DNA from: Synechococcaceae cyanobacterium
GTDB taxonomy: Bacteria > Cyanobacteriota > Cyanobacteriia > PCC-6307 > Cyanobiaceae
Direction of reading: 5' to 3'
Length of the DNA stretch: 17,314 nt
Assembly (NCBI GenBank): GCA_947460085.1
Contig: CANHGA010000014.1
Span: forward strand, 1 to 17,314
This document shows, piece by piece, positions 1-8,388 of the stretch. A program made the position numbers and the translations under genes. The notes under the pieces are model-generated. The model searched no databases, was not told where the DNA came from, and saw only the letters and a program-made list of their open reading frames with translations. How positions within the stretch are numbered: position 1 is the first letter of the stretch; every line of letters starts with the position of its first letter.

Positions 1-2059
1 AGGTGCCGCGCCAATCGACCGTGAGAGCCCCGCCATCGAGGGGATTGATCGATCCCAGGGCCTGGAAGCGACGGTTGGCGTAGCGCCCCTGGATGGCCGC
101 TGAACGGGCCCAGATCCCCAGGAACACGGGCCGATCCAACGTGGCAACCCCCTGAAAGGCCAGGGGTTGGAAGGAGAGTTGGCCGCGGCCCGTCAGGTCT
201 CCTTGGAGCAGTTGGGGCTGTCGTTTTGCCCCCATGGCTAGCCACAAATCCGCCAGGGACAAGTCCTTGGCGGTCCACTGGTAGAGCCGGGGCTTGCCCA
301 GGAGGCTGAGGGATCCGGTCCCCCTCTGCAGGTTCACCGCGATCGGCACCCAGCGGCGATCCAACCGGGCCGTCAGCAGCCCGGTTGGCGAGGGGGCCAG
401 GGGCTCCATGCGCAGGCGACCACCCCCGGCAGCATCGCCAAACCATTCACCCACCCAGGATTCATCGAGGCCAAGGGGCCCGGCCACCGGCTGGTCCAAA
501 CGCAGCTGGAAATCTGGGGTGAGGGCCGAAAGGGGACCCCTGACCCGGCCTTGGGCAGACAACACCCCCCCCAGGGGGGCACCCACGACGGGAGAGAGGC
601 GGGCCAAGGGGTAGCGCTCGAGCGACGCTTGAAGATCGAGCTCACCGGGGACCAGGCCCCGACCCGGCAGCAGGGCCAGGGGCAGGGAGCCCTTGGCCTG
701 CAACTGCGGGCTCTGCAGCCCTTGCAGTTCCAGGATTTGATCCTGCCAACGCAGGCTGGCCTGCCAGGGCCCAACGATGGGATTGCTGCGCTGGGCGGCC
801 TGCACCGCCAGGACGGGTTTGGCCGGCGTCCCCTGCAACCGCAGCGTGCCCGCCAAGGCATCGCGGGTCAGCCAAGGGGGCAAGGGCTGATCCCGCCGCC
901 AATCCCTTGGATTGACCTGCCAGCGGCCCTGCCAATCCAGCTGGGGACCAAGCCGACCCGCCACGCGCAGCCAGGAGGAACCCAATCGCAGCTGGATTTG
1001 GTCCACCTGTAACTGCCCGCCCTGCAACTGGCCGCCCTGGGATTTTCCCCACTGGGATTGCCCGCTCTGCCAGTGGGCCCGCAGGGAAGCATCTCCCTTC
1101 AGCTTTTGCCCCTGCCGTTGCGATTGCGATTCCCACTGCCACGGCGTCGGCTGAATCGAAACCCGCTGTCCCTGGCAAAGCGCCACCAGGTTGGGCACAA
1201 CCAACGATTGGCCTTTGGGGGAAGGGCGCCAGCCCAGCGAAGCCAGCCGCACGCCCCCCTGGCAGCTGGGGCGCCCGGACTGCCAACTCCAAACCAAGCC
1301 CCCATGGGCGCGGCCGCTCCAGTGGCCAGGGTTGGCTTGAAGATTGCCGCCAACGGCCCGCTGAAAGGCCGCCAACGCCAGTTGATCAAGGCGTAACTCT
1401 CCCCTCCAGTCGCGACGGTCCCAACGGCCAGAGGCATTGAGGGCTAGGGATCCAGCGCTACCAGGGGCTCCCGGGGGGATCAGCCGGGTTTGCAGCTGGA
1501 GGGCACGACGATGGACCTGGATCGCCAATCGGCCGTCCAGACCGAGCGGCGTCGGGCTTTTGGGCAAGAAAACCTGGGCCCGCTGGCGCAGGCGGAAACG
1601 CAGCTCCAGCCTTGGCGGCGGCCCCTTGCCTACCCCCGGGCCGAGCACCCACCACTGCCCCTGGCGGTTGGGTTTGAGATCGGCCCTCACCCCCTCCAGG
1701 CTGATCTGAATAACCGGAAACCCCTGCCTCAGGCTGGCCAGGGGATCAAGGCTCACCGCCGCTGCGGTGACCCTGAGGCTGGAGCGATCAAAACGGCCCG
1801 GAGCCAGCCGCGTAGCGCCAACCCTCAAACCACCCCAGCCCAACCCCTGATACGGGCCCAATTCAAAGGGATGGCCCATGACCCGGCCCACCTGGCGCTC
1901 CAGCACGGGCTTCCAGTGGGCATAGATCGTGTTGAGGGCCCGATCGAGGGCCCAATGGCCGAATCCCAGGCCAACGCCAACCGCCCCAACAGCCACTGCA
2001 GTTGCGCCCATGGCCTTGGTGGATAGCCCGTTGCCGGGTTGGAACCCTTGCTCCGGCAC
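1..2059 (-). CDS. tamB: TamB/Tic236-type translocation and assembly module protein, N-terminal part (runs off left edge)
   Basis: Reading the minus strand from 2059 gives one uninterrupted frame of about 686 codons that is still open at base 1, so the C-terminal part, where the diagnostic TamB (DUF490) domain would lie, is outside the window. The start is either GTG at 2059, just after an in-frame TAG and preceded by a G-rich GGGGGA stretch, or ATG at 2011; I prefer GTG. Near the N-terminus is a single hydrophobic segment (ATAVAVGAVGVGLGF), then a segment with VMGHPFELGPY and SLEGVRADL, which resembles the start of cyanobacterial TamB proteins. The rest is rich in Q, W, L and G with alternating polar and hydrophobic residues, as expected of the long beta-helical groove. 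TamB-like proteins are anchored in the inner membrane and span the periplasm, moving lipid or assisting outer-membrane protein assembly. Family call by recognition, not by search. Confidence 0.82.
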   Translation of the reverse strand, partial: MPEQGFQPGNGLSTKAMGATAVAVGAVGVGLGFGHWALDRALNTIYAHWKPVLERQVGRVMGHPFELGPYQGLGWGGLRVGATRLAPGRFDRSSLRVTAAAVSLDPLASLRQGFPVIQISLEGVRADLKPNRQGQWWVLGPGVGKGPPPRLELRFRLRQRAQVFLPKSPTPLGLDGRLAIQVHRRALQLQTRLIPPGAPGSAGSLALNASGRWDRRDWRGELRLDQLALAAFQRAVGGNLQANPGHWSGRAHGGLVWSWQSGRPSCQGGVRLASLGWRPSPKGQSLVVPNLVALCQGQRVSIQPTPWQWESQSQRQGQKLKGDASLRAHWQSGQSQWGKSQGGQLQGGQLQVDQIQLRLGSSWLRVAGRLGPQLDWQGRWQVNPRDWRRDQPLPPWLTRDALAGTLRLQGTPAKPVLAVQAAQRSNPIVGPWQASLRWQDQILELQGLQSPQLQAKGSLPLALLPGRGLVPGELDLQASLERYPLARLSPVVGAPLGGVLSAQGRVRGPLSALTPDFQLRLDQPVAGPLGLDESWVGEWFGDAAGGGRLRMEPLAPSPTGLLTARLDRRWVPIAVNLQRGTGSLSLLGKPRLYQWTAKDLSLADLWLAMGAKRQPQLLQGDLTGRGQLSFQPLAFQGVATLDRPVFLGIWARSAAIQGRYANRRFQALGSINPLDGGALTVDWRGT

Positions 2060-2134
2060 CTAAGCCATCCCCCGGGGCCGTCCATGCCTGCGTTCCGAGC
2101 AATATAGGAACCTCTCCAGAGCTGAAGTGTGTCC

Positions 2135-2605
2135 ATGGCCGCTGATCCCATACTGTTTATGGCCGGCCAATGGCTCGGGGCGGCCAGTGGGGTCTTGGCC
2201 CTGGCCACAGCGGCTGGATTCATCGCCCGCTGGGGGGTGCGCTTTCGCTTGGTGGGCGTCACGAGCTTCACCGCACTCCTGGCGATCTCCTGCCTGGCGT
2301 TTGCCGTGAGTTACACCCCCCGGGTCACCGTTGAGGGGGCCGTGAGCGTGCCCGTGGTGTTCGACAACGGCAGCGACCTGGTGATTGCCGCTGCCCCCGA
2401 CGATCTGCCCCAATCCGCCTTTGCCCCCACGGTGCAACAGCTGGCCCAAAACATCCGCACCAACGGCCGCAATGCAGAGAACGGCCTGGTGCGCGTGCGC
2501 CTTCGCCGCGTGGAAGCCCAACAGGGTGGGGGCAGCAAGCCGGTGGTGCTGGCCGAAGCGACCCGCAGCCTGGCCACTGGCGCTGTCACCCTGAACGAAG
2601 GCTGA
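2135..2605 (+). CDS. ycf51: Ycf51-family (DUF2518) membrane protein
   Basis: A protein of 156 residues with two hydrophobic segments in the first 60 residues (about 7-27 and 38-55) separated by the basic stretch ARWGVRFRLVGVTSF, followed by a soluble domain that includes VPVVFDNGSDLVIAA and a long helix-forming region. The RFRLVGVTSF linker and the FDNG segment match what I recall of Ycf51, a family conserved in cyanobacteria and some plastid genomes with no established biochemical role. I chose ATG at 2135 because GAAG lies at a workable distance upstream; GTG at 2129 would add two residues. The stop overlaps the next start in TGATG, so the two are probably translationally coupled. It diverges from tamB across about 75 bases. 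Confidence 0.75.
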   Translation: MAADPILFMAGQWLGAASGVLALATAAGFIARWGVRFRLVGVTSFTALLAISCLAFAVSYTPRVTVEGAVSVPVVFDNGSDLVIAAAPDDLPQSAFAPTVQQLAQNIRTNGRNAENGLVRVRLRRVEAQQGGGSKPVVLAEATRSLATGAVTLNEG

Positions 2606-3003
2606 TGCCCCTGGTTCTGCCCCCCCACTTCAAATCCGAACAGCGGCAATTGGAAGGGGCTGGCATCGATGGTTGGCAGCAGTTGGCCGATCTCCACGAC
2701 GACGACCTGCGTCGCTTGGGCCGCAGTGGCGGGGCCAGCGAAGCCCGCTTGATCAAGCTGCGGGGCCAAGCCAGGTTGGTGGTGGAGGCAGGGGTTGAGC
2801 CCGCCGAAGCAGCCTTGTTGCTCTATGCAGGTATTGCCAACTGCCAGGGCCTAGCCCAAGCCAATCCCCATCAACTACTGATCCAGATGGGACGGCTCCA
2901 GGCCAGCCTGACGGGCATGGCAGCCCCAAGGCTGGATCTGATTACGCTGCAGAGCTGGATACGGCGGGCCCAACTGCGCAGCTCCCGCCGGGCAACAAAC
3001 TGA
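2605..3003 (+). CDS. DUF4332-family helix-hairpin-helix-like protein
   Basis: 132 residues, starting at the ATG whose A is also the last base of the upstream TGA. The whole length fits the DUF4332 pattern: a first helical repeat around residues 10-50 (LEGAGIDGWQQLADL, then DDDLRRLGRSGGASEARL) and a second around residues 65-105 (EAALLLYAGIANCQGLAQA, then QMGRLQASLTG), ending in a WIRRAQ helix. The repeated 'hydrophobic-x-GI...LA' segments resemble helix-hairpin-helix folds, which often bind DNA or proteins. There is no signal peptide or membrane segment, so it is likely cytoplasmic. The function of the family is not established. It sits second in a tight plus-strand run and is probably co-transcribed with the Ycf51-like gene. 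Confidence 0.72.
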   Translation: MPLVLPPHFKSEQRQLEGAGIDGWQQLADLHDDDLRRLGRSGGASEARLIKLRGQARLVVEAGVEPAEAALLLYAGIANCQGLAQANPHQLLIQMGRLQASLTGMAAPRLDLITLQSWIRRAQLRSSRRATN

Positions 3004-3067
3004 CCCCTGGGACCAGCCGTGCTGCTGCCGGCGTCCCTGGAATGGATCTCTTCTTGGGGCCGATCCC

Positions 3068-3451
3068 TTGGTCTCTCTTCCCCTAGCCCTGCCACCACGC
3101 TGCAAGGCAACCCGATCGAGCAACCCACCCCGATCGAGCAACCCAGCCCGACCCATCAGCCTTGGGACCAGGGGCCTAGCCATTGCTGGATCTGCTCTTG
3201 GGATCCTGTTGGCGAGCTGGGTCACCATGGCCGGCGCCCAGGCCCAATCCCAACTGCTTGAGTCGGTCAAACAAAACCCTGCCTTGGCCAAGCAACTCTG
3301 CGCCGAGTTGCGCCAGATGAATGGCTCCGGCATCGCCTCCACCTCCAAGCAGGCCATCCAGACCATTGCCCAGCAACGACAGCTGAGCTTCACCGACGCC
3401 GAGATCCTCACGACCTATGTGGTGGGCCTGTACTGCCCGGATGTGCGCTGA
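3068..3451 (+). CDS. Small exported protein of unknown function
   Basis: The reading frame gives up to 127 residues. The only usable start I find before the hydrophobic segment is TTG at 3068, which leaves an unusually long N-terminal region of about 35 residues before the signal-like core (LAIAGSALGILLASWVTMAGAQA). Predicted cleavage after AQA would leave a mature protein of about 68 residues that starts QSQLLESVKQN. The mature part is helical and holds the segments LAKQLCAELRQMN and LSFTDAEILTTYVVGLYCPDVR, with two cysteines (LC and YC) that could pair in the periplasm. I have a memory of similar small proteins in picocyanobacteria but no function to assign. A 17-bp direct repeat lies in the proposed N-terminal coding region, so the true start may differ. 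Confidence 0.6.
   Translation: MVSLPLALPPRCKATRSSNPPRSSNPARPISLGTRGLAIAGSALGILLASWVTMAGAQAQSQLLESVKQNPALAKQLCAELRQMNGSGIASTSKQAIQTIAQQRQLSFTDAEILTTYVVGLYCPDVR
3111..3151 (+). repeat. Direct repeat, two copies of a 17-bp unit with 18-bp period
   Basis: CCCGATCGAGCAACCCA occurs at 3111-3127 and again at 3129-3145, and the first five bases recur once more (3147-3151). The 18-bp period keeps the reading frame of the overlapping exported-protein gene, where it encodes RSSNPP then RSSNPA. Each unit contains the palindrome CGATCG. Most likely a slippage duplication. Confidence 0.8.
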
Positions 3452-5107
3452 GTGAACGGCCATGACAACTGGATGCGTTGTCGGGATGGCACGGGCCTGA
3501 TTAGTCGCATCTGGACCCCCGGGGGCGATGGGCCCTGGCCGGCCCTGTTAATGCGGCAGCCCTACGGACGGGCCATCGCTTCGACGGTCACCTATGCCCA
3601 TCCGAGCTGGTACGCGAAGCATGGCTTTGTGGTGGTGGTGCAAGACGTCCGGGGCCGGGGCGAATCCGAGGGCAATTTCCAAGGCTTTGCCCAGGAAGCA
3701 TCGGACGGGGCCGATACGGTGCGGTGGGTACGTCAACTGCCAAGCTGCAATGGCCGGGTGGGCACCTATGGCTTCTCCTATCAAGGCCTGAGCCAACTCC
3801 TCAACGACGGCATCCATCACGGGGGGATCGCGTCTGGCGACGATGGCTTGCCGGATTGCCTGGCGCCGGCCATGGCAGGGCTCAACGAGCGCACCCACTG
3901 GGCCAGCGAGGGCGGAGCCCACTGGTGGGCCCTGGGCCTGGGTTGGGGCTTGCAACTGGCCGCCCAGCGCTGCCAGCGGCAAGGCGATGACGAAGGCTGG
4001 CAGGCAATCCGCGATTCCCTCGAGCGGGGCAGCTTCCTGGGCGAAGGCATGGCCTTGCTCGAGCGCCACGACCCCACGGGCATGGCCCTGGAGTGGCTGA
4101 ACAGCAATCCGGCAGATCCAGAAGGGTGGCGGGTTTACACCCCCCCGGCCGCCCTAATGCGCAGGCCCATGTTGCTGCTGGGTGGCTGGCACGATCCCCA
4201 CCTCGGCGGCGTCCTCGATCTCTGGCACCGCTCGAAGGCCGCCGGCGGCTCCCCCCAACTGCGCATCGGCGCCTGGAGCCACCTGCACTGGCCGGGCGGC
4301 GCCGACGCCATGCAGCTTGCCTTCTTCCAACGGCACCTTCAAGGCATCGCCCCCAGCAACGAAACCTGCCTTGAAGGGGGCCCCGGGCACCCAGCCCCCG
4401 TGGCCCTACAGGCCGAAGCCCATGGCCCCTGGCTTGTGCCAGCAGCAACTCCCCCCAGGGCCTGGAGGCTCCAGGGCCAGGCCCTGCTGGACTTAAACCC
4501 GGCCAACCCAGCCGGCAGCACACCCCCAGACCACGCCACCCGCCAGCTGGTGCATGACCCCTGGCGGCCCGTACCCGGGCGAGGGGGCCACCTCGATCTC
4601 AAAGCCGGCCCCTGTGATCGCGCCGACCTCGACGGGCGCCTCGATGTGGCCTGCTTCACCAGTGCTCCCCTCGAAGCGCCGGAGTTGCTGCTGGGCAGCT
4701 TCAGCCTGGAGATCACCATCAGCGCCGACCAACCGGGCTTTGATCTGTGTGGCGCGGTCTCGGTGGTGAAACAAGCCCCATCGGGCCGCCAAGGCGGCGC
4801 CCCAAACGACCCCGTGCAGCAGCTCTGCACGGGCGTGGCCCGCTTCCTAGGCAGCGGATGCCTGCGCAGCGAAACCAGGCGGCTCCAGTTCCAACCGGTG
4901 ATGGCCAACCTGCAGGCCGGAGACCAAATCCGGCTGTCCCTGGCGGCCTCGGCCTGGCCCCAGATTGCCCTCAACCCCGGCGATGGCTCGATGCCCCTCA
5001 GCGGCCCAAGCCCAAAGCATCGGGTGATCACCCTCAGCCTGGAACTCGCCAAGGGCCACTTGCGACTTGAGCCCGTCTTCGACCCAGGGCAACTTGAGGC
5101 AAACTGA
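3452..5107 (+). CDS. CocE/NonD family alpha/beta hydrolase
   Basis: 551 residues with the two-part layout of the CocE/NonD (X-Pro dipeptidyl-peptidase-like) family: an alpha/beta hydrolase domain at about 10-310 and a C-terminal beta-rich domain at about 340-551. The N-terminal strand has MRQPYGR and VVVVQDVRGRGESEG, the nucleophile elbow is GFSYQG with Ser109, and the likely triad partners are Asp248 in GGWHDP and His277 in GAWSH. These spacings agree with known members, which cleave ester or amide bonds in acylated substrates; the natural substrate here is unknown. There is no signal peptide, so it is probably cytoplasmic. GTG at 3452 directly follows the upstream TGA with no gap, suggesting translational coupling. 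An in-frame ATG seven codons later is an alternative start. Confidence 0.85.
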   Translation: MNGHDNWMRCRDGTGLISRIWTPGGDGPWPALLMRQPYGRAIASTVTYAHPSWYAKHGFVVVVQDVRGRGESEGNFQGFAQEASDGADTVRWVRQLPSCNGRVGTYGFSYQGLSQLLNDGIHHGGIASGDDGLPDCLAPAMAGLNERTHWASEGGAHWWALGLGWGLQLAAQRCQRQGDDEGWQAIRDSLERGSFLGEGMALLERHDPTGMALEWLNSNPADPEGWRVYTPPAALMRRPMLLLGGWHDPHLGGVLDLWHRSKAAGGSPQLRIGAWSHLHWPGGADAMQLAFFQRHLQGIAPSNETCLEGGPGHPAPVALQAEAHGPWLVPAATPPRAWRLQGQALLDLNPANPAGSTPPDHATRQLVHDPWRPVPGRGGHLDLKAGPCDRADLDGRLDVACFTSAPLEAPELLLGSFSLEITISADQPGFDLCGAVSVVKQAPSGRQGGAPNDPVQQLCTGVARFLGSGCLRSETRRLQFQPVMANLQAGDQIRLSLAASAWPQIALNPGDGSMPLSGPSPKHRVITLSLELAKGHLRLEPVFDPGQLEAN

Positions 5108-5130
5108 GCCCACCTTTTAAAACCCCAGGC

Positions 5131-5931
5131 ATGCGGAGCCCCCTGCGCCCCTTCTCCAAGCCCTTTTTTGCGGCTGGGCTGCTGGCGACCAGCCTGATCG
5201 GCAGCGCGTGCTTTGCCCCAATCAGCTCCGCCCAAGCCGGCATACCGTCCAAGGCCCCTGCCGGCGCCCCCACCGCTGCAGCGGCGCCTGTTGCCCTGGG
5301 GGTTCCCCAGGCCCGCACCGCTGCCAACGCCATCCTGGAGGCCATCAGAAAGGGCGATGCCAATGCCCGCTACAACCAATTTTCCGATGAACTCAAGGCC
5401 GTTACGAGCCCGCAAATGGTGCAAAACACCATGCGCACCCAGCCCAAACTGCTCAGCTGGAAGCTGCTGAGCGTCAACGCCGGTCTGCGTAACACCACGG
5501 TGGAAGCCAGCCTGACCACCACCAAGGGCAACCGCGATGTCTTCATCGTGCTGAATGGCGCCGGGAAAATCGTTGGCTATCACTTCGATCGCACCGACGA
5601 AGCCTCCAGCCAGGTGGCGCTGAACTTCGTCAAAAGCCTGAGCAATGGCCAATACATCAGCGCCCGCAGCTTTTTAAGCCTCGACCTGCAAAAGGAGATC
5701 AGCCCGGAGCGCCTCCAGCAGAAATGGCAGGAATTGCAGCAGCTCACCGGAAACTTCGTGAAAGTGACCAAGGCGGTTGAAGCCAATTCCACCGCTTCAG
5801 CCAGGCTCGTGATGGTGGTGACCCAGTTCAACCGCCTCACCGACAGCCTCTTTGTGATCCTTGATGCCAACAACACGATCACCGGCGTCGACTTCCCGAT
5901 CGATCCATCGAAACCCCAACCTGCCCAGTAG
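5131..5931 (+). CDS. Exported protein with two DUF3887-like domains
   Basis: 266 residues starting at ATG 5131. The N-terminus has basic residues, a hydrophobic core (FFAAGLLATSLIGSACFA) and a good signal peptidase I site after SSAQA. A cysteine follows GSA, but this is a poor lipobox, so I favour a soluble periplasmic protein over a lipoprotein. An Ala/Pro-rich linker (about 37-60) leads to two similar halves (about 60-155 and 160-262). Each has an N-terminal helix, a KWQEL- or NTMRTQ-type segment, and a closing strand of the form FIVLNGAGKIVGYHF or FVILDANNTITGVDF. That layout fits tandem DUF3887/NTF2-like domains, which bind small ligands or act as accessory domains in other proteins. It follows the hydrolase by 23 bases and may share its transcript. 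Function unassigned. Confidence 0.68.
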   Translation: MRSPLRPFSKPFFAAGLLATSLIGSACFAPISSAQAGIPSKAPAGAPTAAAAPVALGVPQARTAANAILEAIRKGDANARYNQFSDELKAVTSPQMVQNTMRTQPKLLSWKLLSVNAGLRNTTVEASLTTTKGNRDVFIVLNGAGKIVGYHFDRTDEASSQVALNFVKSLSNGQYISARSFLSLDLQKEISPERLQQKWQELQQLTGNFVKVTKAVEANSTASARLVMVVTQFNRLTDSLFVILDANNTITGVDFPIDPSKPQPAQ

Positions 5932-5945
5932 CCAACAGGCTTTGC

Positions 5946-5978
5946 TAACCCCCGCCACCTAGATCAGTTGGCGGGTTA
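5946..5978 (+). terminator. Hairpin after the DUF3887 gene, possible weak terminator
   Basis: An inverted repeat with arms at 5946-5957 (TAACCCCCGCCA) and 5969-5978 (TGGCGGGTTA) forms ten base pairs with a two-C bulge and an 11-base loop. It sits 15 bases after the upstream stop and before glgB. Neither strand has a proper run of T after it, so termination may be weak or factor-assisted. Confidence 0.4.
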
Positions 5979-6016
5979 AAAGCCGCCTAAGCTCTCGGCG
6001 AAAACGTTGCTGGTAC

Positions 6017-8332
6017 ATGGCCTTGCTTAGCCTCGATTGGATGGCGCAAGACGGCCAGCGGCTTGCCGAATGCCGGCACGACCACCCCTTCTCCATCCTT
6101 GGCCCCCAACCCCTGGATGGGGGAGGCTGGGTGGTCCGGGTGTGGATGCCGGAGGCCGAGCGGGTCGAGCTGCTTGTGGGCGGCCAGTCGCTGGCCACCG
6201 AGACCCCCAACCACCCCTGGGTCTTTGAAGCCCAGCTGGCCACCAACCCTGGCAATGGCTACCAAGTTCGGGTGCACCGGGGCGGCATCGAACACGTGCA
6301 GCACGATCCCTGGGCCCACCGCGACGCGTGGATGGGCGAACTGGATCAGCTGCTGTTTGCCGAAGGCAACCACCACCACATTTGGCGCCGCATGGGCGCC
6401 CACCTGGGCGAGCAGGGCGGCATTGCCGGCGTTCAGTTTTGCCTCTGGGCCCCCAATGCCCGCAGCGTTTCCGTGCTCGGGGATTTCAATGGCTGGGATG
6501 GCCGCCATCACCCGATGCAGTCGCGGGTTGGCGGCTGCTGGGAGCTGTTTATCCCAGGCCTGAAAGCCGGCCAGATCTACAAATACGAAATCCGGGCCCA
6601 GAACGGCCACTGCTATCAGAAAAGCGATCCCTACGGATTCCGCCACGAGGTGCGGCCCAACAACGGGTCGGTGGTGGAGGCGATTGCCAACTACAGCTGG
6701 AACGATGCCGGCTGGATGGACGAGCGCGACAACTCCAACCCCCTAGATCAACCCATTTCGGTCTACGAAATGCACCTCGGTAGCTGGATGCATGCCAGCG
6801 CCGACCGTCCCTTCATCGAAGCCGATGGCACCCCGCGGCCACCGGTACCTGCTGCCGATCTCAAACCGGGCGCCCGGCTGCTCACCTACCCGGAATTAGC
6901 CGATCGGGTGATTCCCTATGTGAAGGCTCGGGGCTTCACCCACATCGAGTTGATGCCGATCTCCGAGCATCCCTTCGATGGCTCCTGGGGTTATCAGGTC
7001 ACCGGTTGGTACGCGCCCACCAGCCGCTTTGGATCCCCGAATGAGTTCCGCGCCTTTGTGGAGCGCTGCCACGCCGAAGGGATTGGCGTGATCCTCGATT
7101 GGGTGCCGGGACACTTCCCCAAAGATGCCCACGGCCTGGCCTTTTTTGATGGGGCCCATCTCTATGAGCATGCCGATCCCCGCATCGGCGAGCACAAGGA
7201 ATGGGGCACCCTTATTTTTAATTACAGCCGCAACGAAGTTCGCAACTTCCTGGTGGCCAATCTTGTGTATTGGTTCGAAGAATTCCACATCGACGGCATT
7301 CGGGTCGATGCGGTGGCTTCCATGCTCTACCGCGACTACCTCCGCCCCGATGGGGAATGGCTCGCCAATGACCACGGGGGTAGGGAAAACACCGAAGCGG
7401 TGACCTTCCTGCAGCAGGCCAACCACGTGCTGTTCCAGCACTTCCCAGGCGCCCTCTCGATTGCCGAAGAATCCACCACCTGGCCGATGGTGACCCAGCC
7501 CACCGACATGGGCGGCTTGGGATTCAACCTCAAATGGAACATGGGCTGGATGCACGACATGCTCGATTACTTCGAGCTGGATCCCTGGTTCCGTCAGTTC
7601 CACCAGAACAATGTGACGTTCTCGATTTGGTATGCCTTCACCGAGAACTTCATGCTCGCCCTCAGCCACGACGAAGTCGTGCATGGCAAGAGCAATTTGC
7701 TGCACAAAATGCCGGGCGACGACTGGCAAAAGTTTGCCAATGTGCGGGCCCTACTGGCCTACATGTGGACCCACCCGGGCAAGAAAACCATCTTCATGGG
7801 CATGGAATTCGGCCAACGGTCCGAATGGAATGTGTGGGGTGATCTCCAGTGGGAACTGCTCCAGCACAGTGCCCACCAGGGCCTCCAGCTCCTGGTGGAC
7901 GACCTCAACAGCTTCTACAAATCGGAGCGGGCCCTCTGGGGTGACGACTTCAGCGAATACGGCTTCCAGTGGATTGATTGCAACGACAACCGCCACTCGA
8001 TAATCAGCTTCATGCGCCGTGAGAGCACCACCGGCCGCTGGCTCGTGGTGGTGGCCAACTTCACCCCCCAAAGCCACTCCCATTACCGGGTGGGTGTGCC
8101 CCTTCCGGGCTTCTACGAAGAGGCGTTCAACACCGATGCCGAGCGCTACGGCGGCAGCAACCTGGGCAATCTCGGTGGCAAGTTCACCGATGAGTGGGCC
8201 ATCCACAGCTACGAGAACTCCCTCGACCTCTGCCTCCCCCCCCTCTCGGTTCTGGTGTTCCGCCGGGATGAGAAGCGCAGCCAAGGGATGCTCACCCAGG
8301 TCTGTGACGAACCCGCGGAGACCGCCAGCTGA
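6017..8332 (+). CDS. glgB: 1,4-alpha-glucan (glycogen) branching enzyme
   Basis: 771 residues, the usual length for cyanobacterial GlgB. It cuts alpha-1,4 chains of glycogen and rejoins them as alpha-1,6 branches in the cytoplasm, the last step that shapes the storage polymer. Visible domains are two N-terminal beta-sandwich (CBM48-like) modules to about residue 250, the second with WAPNARSVSVLGDFNGWDG; the GH13 catalytic barrel; and a C-terminal beta domain. Conserved GH13 blocks are DWVPGHFP, GIRVDAVASMLYRDY with nucleophile Asp431, AEEST with acid/base Glu484, and LSHDEVVHGK with Asp552. The spacing of these three residues (53 and 121) equals that of E. coli GlgB Asp405, Glu458 and Asp526. 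ATG at 6017 gives MALLSLDWMAQDGQRLAECRHDHPF, a typical beginning. Confidence 0.97.
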   Translation: MALLSLDWMAQDGQRLAECRHDHPFSILGPQPLDGGGWVVRVWMPEAERVELLVGGQSLATETPNHPWVFEAQLATNPGNGYQVRVHRGGIEHVQHDPWAHRDAWMGELDQLLFAEGNHHHIWRRMGAHLGEQGGIAGVQFCLWAPNARSVSVLGDFNGWDGRHHPMQSRVGGCWELFIPGLKAGQIYKYEIRAQNGHCYQKSDPYGFRHEVRPNNGSVVEAIANYSWNDAGWMDERDNSNPLDQPISVYEMHLGSWMHASADRPFIEADGTPRPPVPAADLKPGARLLTYPELADRVIPYVKARGFTHIELMPISEHPFDGSWGYQVTGWYAPTSRFGSPNEFRAFVERCHAEGIGVILDWVPGHFPKDAHGLAFFDGAHLYEHADPRIGEHKEWGTLIFNYSRNEVRNFLVANLVYWFEEFHIDGIRVDAVASMLYRDYLRPDGEWLANDHGGRENTEAVTFLQQANHVLFQHFPGALSIAEESTTWPMVTQPTDMGGLGFNLKWNMGWMHDMLDYFELDPWFRQFHQNNVTFSIWYAFTENFMLALSHDEVVHGKSNLLHKMPGDDWQKFANVRALLAYMWTHPGKKTIFMGMEFGQRSEWNVWGDLQWELLQHSAHQGLQLLVDDLNSFYKSERALWGDDFSEYGFQWIDCNDNRHSIISFMRRESTTGRWLVVVANFTPQSHSHYRVGVPLPGFYEEAFNTDAERYGGSNLGNLGGKFTDEWAIHSYENSLDLCLPPLSVLVFRRDEKRSQGMLTQVCDEPAETAS

Positions 8333-8333
8333 G

Positions 8334-8350
8334 GCTCCAGGTTCTGGAGC
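8334..8350 (+). terminator. Short perfect hairpin between glgB and hemE
   Basis: GCTCCAG and CTGGAGC form a perfect 7-bp stem with a GTT loop, followed by TTTCT. It begins just after the glgB stop codon and lies within the short gap before hemE. The T run is short, so it may be a weak terminator or an mRNA-end-stabilising hairpin rather than a full stop. Confidence 0.5.
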
Positions 8351-8388
8351 TTTCTCAGGTAGGTTCGCCTCTGGCTTTGTCGTTGCCC

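Noticed and set aside
373..1437. Many frames of 80-220 codons on both strands across the left 2 kb
   Set aside because: High GC produces long stop-free stretches in all frames. One minus-strand frame is open over the whole 2,059 bases and reads as TamB, so the others are shadows.
2101..2110. TATAGG as a -10 box for the ycf51-like gene
   Set aside because: Position is plausible, but there is no -35 box at a suitable distance, so it could not be supported.
5131..5260. Lipoprotein signal in the DUF3887 protein
   Set aside because: The residues before the cysteine are GSA; a lipobox needs a Leu/Val/Ile at position -3. A signal peptidase I site after SSAQA fits better.
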